This document shows, piece after piece, positions 1 to 6,142 of a stretch of 8,749 bases of DNA. Source of the stretch: Deltaproteobacteria bacterium (GTDB taxonomy: Bacteria > Desulfobacterota > Binatia > UBA9968); assembly GCA_023250495.1 (NCBI GenBank), contig JAHFAP010000131.1, forward strand, positions 1 to 8,749. The letters are read 5' to 3'. The notes under the pieces are model-generated. The model searched no databases. It had not been told where the DNA came from and saw nothing but the letters and a program-made list of their open reading frames with translations. Positions within the stretch are counted from its first letter, which is position 1. Each line of letters opens with the position of its first letter. Both the position numbers and the translations under genes were made by a program.

Positions 1-1109
1 GCAACGTCGGAATGTACAGCGGCCACTTCATGGCGCCCGATCGCATGGCCGCGGGCATCGCGCGCACCCATCATGCGATGCTTTACCACCATCCCAGCGC
101 GCGCCAGCGCGGCGAGCCTCTGCCGGTAGCGATCGCGCTCGGAACGCTTCCCGACATCGCCTACGTGGCGGCCGCCAACCTGCCCTATGGAATAGACGAG
201 CTGGCGGTTGCCGGAGGTATCAGAGGCCGGCCCGTGGAAATGGTCCCATGCAAAACAATTCCTCTCGAAGTCCCCGCAGAAGCCGAGATCGTCATCGAAG
301 GAGAGATCTCCCCGGAGGCCACGGAACAGGAAAAGCCCTTCAGCGACTACCCAGGCTACCTCATGGTGGAGCGACACCATAAGGCCGTGGTGAAAGTGAA
401 GGCGATCACCCACCGGCGCGAGGCGTTGTTCACGGCAATCCTGGTCGGGTTGCCACCGAGCGAGTCCAACGGCATCTCCCGCACCTGCCGCGAGATGATG
501 CTCTACAACTTCCTCAAATACAGCTGCAACCTGCCCGAGGTCATGGAGGTCTGTTGCCCTGAAATGGGAGGAGGCTGGAACTGGTGGGTCATCCGCATGA
601 AGAAAAGCCATCCCAGCAAACCGTGGCAGGCGCTGCAGGCCGCCTCAGGAATGGACACGACCAACAAAGTAATCATTGTCGTCGATGACGACATCGACCC
701 CAAAGATCCCGACATGGTCATGTGGGCCTTGAGCTTCGCCATGCAGCCGCACCGCGACGTGCGCGTCATCACCGGCCGCGTGCCGCTGCTGGATCCCTCG
801 GCCTATTCGCTGATGACCCGGCCGGAGGATCGCAGCTTCCCTCCGCCGGCGGGCTGCTCGGGCATGTTGATCGACGCCACGCGCAAAGGACCTTATCCTC
901 CCGTGGGGCTGCCCAAGCGAGCCTTCATGGAGCAGGCGCTGGAGATATGGAAACAGGAGGGCCTGCCCGAGATCAGGCTGAAGATTCCCTGGTACGGGTA
1001 CGCTCTGGGACTCTGGACCGCCGAGGACGACGAGCAGGCCGAAGCGGTTACCAAAGGGGAATATTTTGCGGGCGGGGAGAATTCCCACAACAAGGGAAAA
1101 AACCGATGA
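1..1109 (+). CDS. UbiD-family decarboxylase A (5' partial)
   Basis: The reading frame is open from the window edge (first whole codon at base 3) to the TGA at 1107-1109, giving 368 visible residues. It aligns without gaps of note to the complete UbiD at 6143-7726, about four residues in five identical by eye, from that protein's N165 onward. About 164 N-terminal residues therefore lie upstream, and the first ATG at base 12 is internal. UbiD enzymes use prenylated FMN to decarboxylate or carboxylate aromatic and alpha,beta-unsaturated acids in the cytoplasm. Visible signature residues are the metal-ligand Asn in NVGMYSGH, the His of THHAML, the PAEAEIVIEG segment and the acidic pair in EKPFSDYPGY. 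The position of the catalytic Arg (five residues after the Asn) is Ser, as in the third copy. The stop overlaps the cupin start in ATGA, implying translational coupling. The substrate cannot be told from sequence. Confidence 0.93.
   Translation, partial: NVGMYSGHFMAPDRMAAGIARTHHAMLYHHPSARQRGEPLPVAIALGTLPDIAYVAAANLPYGIDELAVAGGIRGRPVEMVPCKTIPLEVPAEAEIVIEGEISPEATEQEKPFSDYPGYLMVERHHKAVVKVKAITHRREALFTAILVGLPPSESNGISRTCREMMLYNFLKYSCNLPEVMEVCCPEMGGGWNWWVIRMKKSHPSKPWQALQAASGMDTTNKVIIVVDDDIDPKDPDMVMWALSFAMQPHRDVRVITGRVPLLDPSAYSLMTRPEDRSFPPPAGCSGMLIDATRKGPYPPVGLPKRAFMEQALEIWKQEGLPEIRLKIPWYGYALGLWTAEDDEQAEAVTKGEYFAGGENSHNKGKNR
879..920 (+). repeat. 42-nt perfect repeat shared by ubiD-A and ubiD-C (copy 1)
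   Basis: This 42-nt stretch inside ubiD-A is identical to bases 7511-7552 inside ubiD-C. It encodes the TRKGPYPPVGLPKR region. The flanking sequence of the two genes differs at many synonymous positions, so an exact 42-nt match stands out. It may mark a recent recombination or gene-conversion tract, or a chance run in a conserved segment. Confidence 0.6.
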
Positions 1110-2218
1110 AGCATCTGACAAGCTACGAAGCCTGGATCAAACAGGAAGCCATTCCGATCGTCGAAGCATACGGCGTTGAAGATGTGACCGAGCTTCCCCG
1201 CGAGCCATGGCCGCGTACAGGCGGCAAAGGCGCCTTCATCCAGCTCAAAGGCATGGAGAGCTTTACCGGCATGTACGTGGGCGAGATCCCTCCCGCTGCG
1301 GCGCTCAATCCTGAAAGGCATCTCTACGAGGAGTTGATCTACATCCTTCAGGGGGCCGGCTCCACCGAAGTCTGGAGCGGAAAGAATGAAAAAGCGAAAG
1401 TCCACTTCGAATGGCAGGAAGGAAGTCTATTCGCCGTCCCGCTCAATAGTTGGCACAGGCTCCACAACGGCAGCCGGCAGCCCGCCCTCTTTCTCTCCGT
1501 CACCAGCGCGCCGCTGATGATGGACCTGCTCCACGACGCGGATTTTGTCTTCGGCTGCGATTATATCTTCGACCGGAGATTCGACGGGCGCCCGGACTAC
1601 TTCGTCACCAGCAACAAAAGAGAAGAGCGCGGAGGATTCATGGTCTGGGACTCCAATTTCATCGCCGACGCGCGCAGCGCCATCACCGATCCCGCCGAAG
1701 GAAAAGGCTCCGGCGTGCGCATCACGACCTTCGATATGGGCGGGAGCACGTTGGTCGGCCACATCGCCGAGTGGCCGGTGGGCCGCTACCATAAGGCGCA
1801 CCACCATCTGGGCGGGGCGATCCTGCTGATCCTGCGCTCCGAGGGCTATACCCTGATGTGGCCGGAGGAAGCGGGCGCGCGCCCCTACCGGGAAGGCCGG
1901 TCGGATCAGGTGATCAAAGTCGACTGGCGCGAGGGAAGCGTGTTCAGTCCCCCCACGGGATGGCTCCACCAACACTTCAACACCGGGAGCAAAAAGGCGC
2001 GGCAGCTGGCGTTCCGCTACAGCGGTCAGTCGGGCAAATATCTTCTCGGCATCGCCAAGGCCCTCAACCGCGAGGGAGTTCGCACCAGCATACGTGAAGG
2101 CGGAACGCTGCTCGAGTATGAAGACGAGGATCTACAGATCCGGCGCGATTACGAGGCAGCGCTGAAAAAAACCGGCGTCTCCATGCAGATGCCGCCGGTG
2201 GCCTATCGAGACTTATAA
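1106..2218 (+). CDS. Double-cupin protein, possible ring-cleavage dioxygenase
   Basis: This 370-residue protein has two cupin beta-barrels. The first has H72 and E75/E76 in the HLYEELIYILQG segment and motif 2 at PLNSWHRLHN (H117, H120). The second has a His cluster in YHKAHHHLGG (H229, H232-H234) and motif 2 at PPTGWLHQHFN (H288, H290). No signal peptide is seen, so it is probably cytoplasmic. Length and two-barrel layout resemble bicupins such as gentisate or 1-hydroxy-2-naphthoate dioxygenases, which bind Fe(II) and open aromatic rings. That assignment is inference from fold and context; isomerase or storage-type bicupins are alternatives. The start is the ATG in the ATGA overlap with the upstream UbiD stop, preceded by a modest AAGGGA at 1092-1097. 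The open frame extends to 722, but that part lies inside ubiD-A and is not used. In barrel two the usual motif-1 Glu is not evident. Confidence 0.85.
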   Translation: MKHLTSYEAWIKQEAIPIVEAYGVEDVTELPREPWPRTGGKGAFIQLKGMESFTGMYVGEIPPAAALNPERHLYEELIYILQGAGSTEVWSGKNEKAKVHFEWQEGSLFAVPLNSWHRLHNGSRQPALFLSVTSAPLMMDLLHDADFVFGCDYIFDRRFDGRPDYFVTSNKREERGGFMVWDSNFIADARSAITDPAEGKGSGVRITTFDMGGSTLVGHIAEWPVGRYHKAHHHLGGAILLILRSEGYTLMWPEEAGARPYREGRSDQVIKVDWREGSVFSPPTGWLHQHFNTGSKKARQLAFRYSGQSGKYLLGIAKALNREGVRTSIREGGTLLEYEDEDLQIRRDYEAALKKTGVSMQMPPVAYRDL

Positions 2219-2232
2219 GCAGAGACGATCCT

Positions 2233-3354
2233 ATGGCGAAACGACTTTTCCTGCTGGCGACAATCTTCATCACCATTGAACTGGCTTCGCACTCCGCTTC
2301 GTTTTCACAAACAGCAAAGCCCTCCTGGCAGGCGGAATGGGACAGGACGCTCGATCTGGCCAAAAAGGAAGGCAAGGTGGTGATCTCCATCCCGGCCTCG
2401 CCCGAGCTTAGACAAGCGCTGGAGGATGGCTTCAAACGCCGCTTTGGAATTCCCGTGGAGGCGGTCGCGGCCCGCGGCGCGGCGGTCGTCAGAAAGATCA
2501 TCGAAGAGCATAGAGCGGGCATCAGCTACTTTGATCTCCACATCGGCGGCAGCGAATCGATCGTAACCGGCTTCCTGCCCGAAAATGTGCTTGAACCCAT
2601 CGAGCCCTGGATGATCCTGCCGCAAGTCAAAGATCCGAAGAACTGGTGGGGAGGACACATCTGGATCGATAACGCGAAGCGCTTCGTCTATGCCTTCCAC
2701 GCCTATCAGACCGAAAGCCTGTGGTACAATGGCGATCTGGTAAAGCCGGAAGAGATCCGCGCCTTCGACGATTTCTTGGAGCCCAAATGGAAAGGAAAAA
2801 TCGGCATCCTCGACCCGCGCACTCCGGGCTCCGGCGCCTCCATGTGGTCGTATCTGCGCGAGATCAAGGGCGAGGATTACTTGAAAAAACTCGTCGCGCA
2901 AAAGATGCTCGTCGTCCGGGATCAGCGCCTGCTGGCCGAGAATCTCGCCAAAGGGAAGATTAGCCTGGTCATCGGGATGGGCTATTACTCATTCATTCCC
3001 TTTCTCAAGGCCGGGCTGCCTGTAAAGCCCCTTCCCACTCCTCGCGAAGGGGTGTATGTAAGCGGGGGCAGCGGCCACTTGACCATTATCAAGAGCCCAC
3101 CCCACCCGAACGCGACCAAAGTTTTTGTCAATTGGCTACTGAGCAAGGAGGGACAGGAGCTTTTTTCCAAATCGATCGGCCAGGCGACGAGGCGGCTTGA
3201 TGTCGATACCCGAAGTCTGAGGGAATTTGGCGTGATCGCGGCCAAAGATTCAATCACGTTGGAGCAGTACTATAAGATGGAGAACCAGTCGGAAGAGAGG
3301 GTCTACAAGTCGCGCGACCCAGGGGCGGATCTGGCGCGCAAGCTACTCGACTAA
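2233..3354 (+). CDS. Secreted solute-binding protein A (ABC-type, family 1)
   Basis: This 373-residue protein has a Sec-type signal peptide: a basic MAKR start, a hydrophobic core to about residue 18, and a likely cleavage site near residues 23-26. The mature part begins with TAKPSWQAEWDRTLDLAKKE, typical of family-1 (iron/putrescine-like) extracellular binding proteins; the total length is normal for them. Landmarks are SIPASPELR (52-60), KNWWGGHIW (136-144), DPRTPGSGAS (194-203), a YY pair at 251-252, GGSGHLTIIK (278-287) and PNATKVFVNWLLSKEGQ (292-308). No Cys lipobox is seen, so it should be a free periplasmic protein. It starts 14 nt after the cupin stop with only a weak AGAGA upstream. 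No permease or ATPase genes are adjacent, so its transporter partner is unknown. Its pairing with UbiD suggests an organic acid ligand, by inference; iron or another ligand remains possible. Confidence 0.88.
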   Translation: MAKRLFLLATIFITIELASHSASFSQTAKPSWQAEWDRTLDLAKKEGKVVISIPASPELRQALEDGFKRRFGIPVEAVAARGAAVVRKIIEEHRAGISYFDLHIGGSESIVTGFLPENVLEPIEPWMILPQVKDPKNWWGGHIWIDNAKRFVYAFHAYQTESLWYNGDLVKPEEIRAFDDFLEPKWKGKIGILDPRTPGSGASMWSYLREIKGEDYLKKLVAQKMLVVRDQRLLAENLAKGKISLVIGMGYYSFIPFLKAGLPVKPLPTPREGVYVSGGSGHLTIIKSPPHPNATKVFVNWLLSKEGQELFSKSIGQATRRLDVDTRSLREFGVIAAKDSITLEQYYKMENQSEERVYKSRDPGADLARKLLD

Positions 3355-3390
3355 CGGCAGTTGTTGGAGCATTTGAGGAGAGTATCTGAC

Positions 3391-3453
3391 GACTTGAACG
3401 TCTTGAACGACTTGAACTGTTCCAATCGTTCAAAATGTTCAAATGGTTCAAAC
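3391..3453. repeat. Inverted-repeat array: three TTGAAC then three GTTCAA units, 9-bp period
   Basis: TTGAAC occurs at 3394-3399, 3403-3408 and 3412-3417. Its reverse complement GTTCAA occurs at 3428-3433, 3437-3442 and 3446-3451. Both halves keep an exact 9-bp period, separated by a 10-nt centre at 3418-3427. As RNA or single-stranded DNA the arms could form three 6-bp helices separated by 3x3 internal loops, and any left unit could pair with any right unit. The three-base spacers are not conserved, so selection or expansion appears to act on the hexamer and spacing. The function is unknown; candidates are an mRNA stabilising or attenuating structure between the two gene groups, a dispersed genomic repeat, or a protein-binding array. 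Confidence 0.85.
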
Positions 3454-3490
3454 GGATAGAGATGGGCCGCTCTCAACGTACTTTTCGAAG

Positions 3491-3498
3491 AAGGAGGT
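3491..3498 (+). promoter_or_regulatory. Strong Shine-Dalgarno of ubiD-B that fixes the GTG start
   Basis: AAGGAGGT is a full match to the 16S anti-SD. It lies 4 nt (counting from the last G of GGAGG) before GTG at 3502. The ATG at 3500 is even closer but reads ATG-TGA and ends at once, so it cannot start the enzyme. The GTG start gives MSYTDLREWI, matching the N-terminus (YYTDLRAFI) of the third UbiD. Confidence 0.8.
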
Positions 3499-3501
3499 CA
3501 T

Positions 3502-4917
3502 GTGAGTTACACAGATTTGCGAGAATGGATCGAGAGAGTGGATGATCTCGGCGAGCTTTCGCGCATCGACGGCGCGGACTGGGATCTGGAGATCGGCGCG
3601 CTCACCGAAGTGGCGGGCCACGGTCTTGGGACCTCCGCCCTGCTGTTCGATCGCATCAAAGACTACCCCGCGGGCTACCGGGTGCTGGTCGGGATGATCG
3701 AATCGCTCAAGCGAGCGGCGCTCACCACCAACCTACCCACCGACATTGGCCGTGACCAGTTCATCGCCGCCTGGAAGGAGCGGCTCAACCAGCCGACCTT
3801 GATTCCGCCGCGATATGTCGATCGCGGTCCCATTCTCGAAAATGTTTTTACGGGCAAAGAGATCGATATTCTGAAGCTGCCGGTTCCACGCTGGCACGAC
3901 CAGGACGGCGGTCGCTACGTCGGTACAGCGCACGTCGTAATCACCCAGGATCCCGATGAGGGCTGGATCAACATGGGGGTGTACCGCGTCATGGTTCATG
4001 ACCGCGACCGGCTCGCCCTCTACATCTCTCCGGGAAAGCACGCCCGGATTCACCGGCAAAAGTCCTTCGACCGAGGCAAGCCGCTGAAAGTGGCGATCTC
4101 CTTCGGCCAGGACCCGCTGCTCTTTCTACTCGCCTCGCGCGCCCTGCCCTGGGGATCACAGGAGCTGGATTACGCCGGAGGAATCAAAGGCGCGCCTATC
4201 GATGTCATCCGCGGAGAATTTACCGGGCTGCCGATTCCGGCGGCCGCGGAAGTGGCCATCGAGGGCGAGGTCTTGCCCGACGAATCCAAGGAGGAAGGGC
4301 CCTTCGGCGAGTGGACCGGTTACTATGCCAGCGGCGAGAGAAAAGAGCCGGTATTGAAAATCCAGTGCTTCATGCATCGTGACAATCCCATCATCACCGG
4401 CTCGCCTCCTTTTCGCCCGCAGCCGGGGGCTGACAATTGTTCCGCGCTGCTCCGCGCCGCATTCATCTGGGACTCTCTAGACAAGGCGGGCGTGCCGGAC
4501 GTCAGAGGCGTCGCCTGCCACCAGAACCGCTTTTTCACCGTGGTCTCGATCAAGCAGCGCTATCCGGGCCACGCCAAGCAGGCCGCCATGATCGCCGGCC
4601 AGTGTCAGACCGGGGCCTATCTTAGCCGCTATGCAGTGGTCGTCGACGAGGACATCGACGTCGCCGACATCAACGACGTCCTCTGGGCCATCTGCACGCG
4701 GGTGGATCCGGAAAAATCGATCGACATCATCCGCCGCTGCTGGAGCGGGCCGCTGGACCCGATCATCCCGAGGGCCGAGAAGGGCTTCAGCTCGCGCGCC
4801 ATCATCGACGCCTGCCGTCCGTTCGAGTGGATGAAAGACTTCCCCCCCGTCTCCGGTGCGAGCAAGGAGCTCAAGCAAAAAGTTCTGGAAAAGTATGCGC
4901 ACGCCCTCAAGAAGTGA
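3502..4917 (+). CDS. UbiD-family decarboxylase B with complete catalytic set
   Basis: This 471-residue protein is a cytoplasmic UbiD-family (de)carboxylase that should use prenylated FMN. Compared with the residues known from fungal Fdc1 (N168, R173, H191, E233, E277, E282), it shows N157 and R162 in WINMGVYR, H180 exactly 23 residues after the Asn, E250 in PAAAEVAIEG, and E265/E270 in EEGPFGEWTGY. The metal/cofactor ligands and the Arg-Glu-Glu catalytic set therefore all appear present. It is clearly diverged from the other two UbiDs here, being shorter by about 56 residues, and lacks their CCPEMGGGWNWW segment. It starts at GTG with a very strong SD, after the hairpin-bearing gap, and is followed 50 nt later by SBP-B. 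Prenyl-FMN would have to come from a UbiX encoded elsewhere. The substrate is unknown; aromatic or acrylic-type acids are typical for the family. Confidence 0.93.
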   Translation: MSYTDLREWIERVDDLGELSRIDGADWDLEIGALTEVAGHGLGTSALLFDRIKDYPAGYRVLVGMIESLKRAALTTNLPTDIGRDQFIAAWKERLNQPTLIPPRYVDRGPILENVFTGKEIDILKLPVPRWHDQDGGRYVGTAHVVITQDPDEGWINMGVYRVMVHDRDRLALYISPGKHARIHRQKSFDRGKPLKVAISFGQDPLLFLLASRALPWGSQELDYAGGIKGAPIDVIRGEFTGLPIPAAAEVAIEGEVLPDESKEEGPFGEWTGYYASGERKEPVLKIQCFMHRDNPIITGSPPFRPQPGADNCSALLRAAFIWDSLDKAGVPDVRGVACHQNRFFTVVSIKQRYPGHAKQAAMIAGQCQTGAYLSRYAVVVDEDIDVADINDVLWAICTRVDPEKSIDIIRRCWSGPLDPIIPRAEKGFSSRAIIDACRPFEWMKDFPPVSGASKELKQKVLEKYAHALKK

Positions 4918-4952
4918 CCGGCGACTCGGCGGACTTTTCCAGCAGCGATAAA

Positions 4953-4958
4953 CGGAGG
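4953..4958 (+). promoter_or_regulatory. Shine-Dalgarno supporting the ATG at 4968
   Basis: CGGAGG lies 9 nt before ATG 4968. The later in-frame ATG at 5022, which would give a more normal signal peptide (MKREGLLIIALLLLP), has no recognisable SD. The ribosome site therefore favours 4968, while signal-peptide shape favours 5022. Confidence 0.6.
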
Positions 4959-4967
4959 TTCCATCTG

Positions 4968-6092
4968 ATGCCGAGAGATCAGCGGATGGCGGAGTTCGAG
5001 AGGACCGCTTACTTTCAATGGATGAAGCGCGAGGGGCTTTTGATCATCGCGCTGCTGCTCTTGCCCATCTACGCCGTCGCCCAGGCGCCTGACGCCGCTT
5101 CGAAAGCGGAGTGGAATAAGACGCTGGAAGCGGCGAAGAAAGAGGGCAAGGTGGTGGTTTCTATTCCTGCCAGTCCCGAGTTGAGAAAAGAGGTTGAAAA
5201 GATTTTTCAGCAGCGCTTCGGCATCGAGCCTGAGCTGGTCGCCGGCAGGGCCGCCACCATCGTGGGAAAAATCGTGGAGGAATCCAAGTCCGGCGTCCGT
5301 TATTTCGATCTCCACATGGGCGGCAGCGAATCGATGGTAACCGGGCTCCTATCCGAGGGAATCCTGGAGCCTTTCGAACCCTGGATGATCCTGCCGGAAG
5401 TCAAAAACCCGAAAAACTGGTGGGGCGGCCACATCTGGGTGGACAACGCAAAGCGCTATATTTATTCGTCTCTGGCCTATCAGACAGAGAACATATGGTC
5501 CAACACGGACTATGTGAAGCCTGAGGAGATCCGCTCGTTTGACGACCTGCTAAATCCCAAATGGTACGGCAAGATCGGTTACCTCGATCCGCGCACTCCC
5601 GGTTCGGGCGCCTCGATCTGGTCTTTCCTCTGGCAGCTCAAAGGTGAAGCATATCTCAAGAAGTTGGTGGGGCAGAAGATGCTCATAGGCCGCGACCAGC
5701 GGCTGCTGGCGGAAAATCTGGCGAAGGGTAAAATCAGCTTGGTCGTCGGGCTCACTTATTATTCGTTTCTTCCGTTCCTGAAAGCCGGCCTCCCTGTTAA
5801 GCCTCTGCCCAATCCTCGGAACGAGGTTTACGTGAGCGGCGGCAGCGGCCATTTGACCATCATCAAGAATCCGCCCCATCCGAACGCGACCAAAGTGTTT
5901 GTCAACTGGTTCCTGAGCAAAGAAGGACAGGAGATATTCTCCAAGGCGATGGGACAGGGAACGCGGCGTCTGGATGTCGACACAAGTTGGCTTAAAGAGT
6001 TCGGCGTCATCGCGGCTAAAGACATTACTTCAGCCGGATCAATACTCCAAGCTGGAGAATCAGTCGGAGGAGAAGGTCATCAAAGTGCGTGA
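4968..6092 (+). CDS. Secreted solute-binding protein B, C-terminus frameshifted
   Basis: As read this is a 374-residue family-1 extracellular binding protein, strongly similar to SBP-A. Shared landmarks include SIPASPELR, KNWWGGHIW, DPRTPGSGAS, a YY pair before SFLPFLKAGLPVKPLP, GGSGHLTIIK and GTRRLDVDT. The hydrophobic signal core is at residues 23-38 with probable cleavage after AVAQA (40). Starting at ATG 4968 adds 18 residues before MKREG, an unusually long N-region; ATG 5022 is the alternative. After FGVIAAKD the frame departs from SBP-A and stops at TGA 6090-6092. Reading in the +1 frame from about 6034 instead gives PDQYSKLENQSEEKV and continues to RKLLN with TAG at 6127-6129, matching the SBP-A tail KMENQSEERV to RKLLD. 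This indicates a one-base insertion near 6033, real or a sequencing error. The core fold is intact, so the protein may still bind ligand. It follows ubiD-B by 50 nt. Confidence 0.85.
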   Translation: MPRDQRMAEFERTAYFQWMKREGLLIIALLLLPIYAVAQAPDAASKAEWNKTLEAAKKEGKVVVSIPASPELRKEVEKIFQQRFGIEPELVAGRAATIVGKIVEESKSGVRYFDLHMGGSESMVTGLLSEGILEPFEPWMILPEVKNPKNWWGGHIWVDNAKRYIYSSLAYQTENIWSNTDYVKPEEIRSFDDLLNPKWYGKIGYLDPRTPGSGASIWSFLWQLKGEAYLKKLVGQKMLIGRDQRLLAENLAKGKISLVVGLTYYSFLPFLKAGLPVKPLPNPRNEVYVSGGSGHLTIIKNPPHPNATKVFVNWFLSKEGQEIFSKAMGQGTRRLDVDTSWLKEFGVIAAKDITSAGSILQAGESVGGEGHQSA

Positions 6093-6129
6093 GCCGGCGG
6101 CAGAAGTGGCGCGCAAACTTTTGAATTAG
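6034..6129 (+). pseudogene. Displaced native C-terminus of SBP-B (+1 frame)
   Basis: This frame (codons from 6034) encodes about 31 residues, PDQYSKLENQSEEKV through VREPAAEVARKLLN, then TAG. It matches the C-terminal tail of SBP-A residue for residue over most of its length. It is separated from the body of SBP-B by a single extra base near 6033; dropping one G there joins AAKDITS to PDQYSK with no change of length relative to SBP-A. It is not translated unless frameshifting occurs or the base is an error. Confidence 0.8.
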
Positions 6130-6133
6130 AGGA
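6127..6133 (+). promoter_or_regulatory. Shine-Dalgarno of ubiD-C overlapping the ancestral SBP-B stop
   Basis: TAGAGGA lies 9 nt before ATG 6143. Its TAG is the stop codon that SBP-B would use in its unshifted frame. The intact arrangement would therefore have placed terminating ribosomes right at the next ribosome site, whereas the frameshifted version stops 37 nt earlier. Confidence 0.6.
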
Positions 6134-6142
6134 TGACAGAGC

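Larger units (their letters stand above)
3355..3501. other. 147-nt intergenic gap with hairpin array and ubiD-B leader
   Basis: This is the only gap above 50 nt in the window. It contains no convincing ORF or tRNA. It holds the 9-bp-period inverted-repeat array at 3391-3453 and the ubiD-B ribosome binding site at 3491-3498. No clear -35/-10 promoter pair was seen, although a promoter for the downstream genes could be located here. No T-run follows the hairpin, so it does not look like an ordinary intrinsic terminator. Confidence 0.7.

Noticed and set aside
722..1105. N-terminal extension of the cupin open frame
   Set aside because: It lies wholly inside the conserved ubiD-A coding frame and has low-complexity Arg/Ala-rich content. 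The ATG at 1106 gives a normal cupin N-terminus.
3391..3453. Repeat array as a CRISPR
   Set aside because: The units are 6 bp with 3-bp spacers and occur in both orientations, far too short for CRISPR repeats and spacers.
3391..3460. Hairpin as an intrinsic terminator
   Set aside because: The stem is AU-rich and interrupted by internal loops, and the following bases (cggataga) contain no T-run.
4437..4625. Short plus-strand open frame inside ubiD-B
   Set aside because: It is an Arg/Gly-rich alternate frame inside a strongly conserved enzyme, with no SD.
4827..4967. Upstream extension of the SBP-B open frame
   Set aside because: It overlaps the ubiD-B 3' end out of frame. ATG 4968 has an SD, and the signal peptide lies further downstream.
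4629..5315. 228-codon minus-strand open frame
   Set aside because: It spans the end of ubiD-B, the short gap and the start of SBP-B in antisense, and looks like a by-product of GC-rich codon use.
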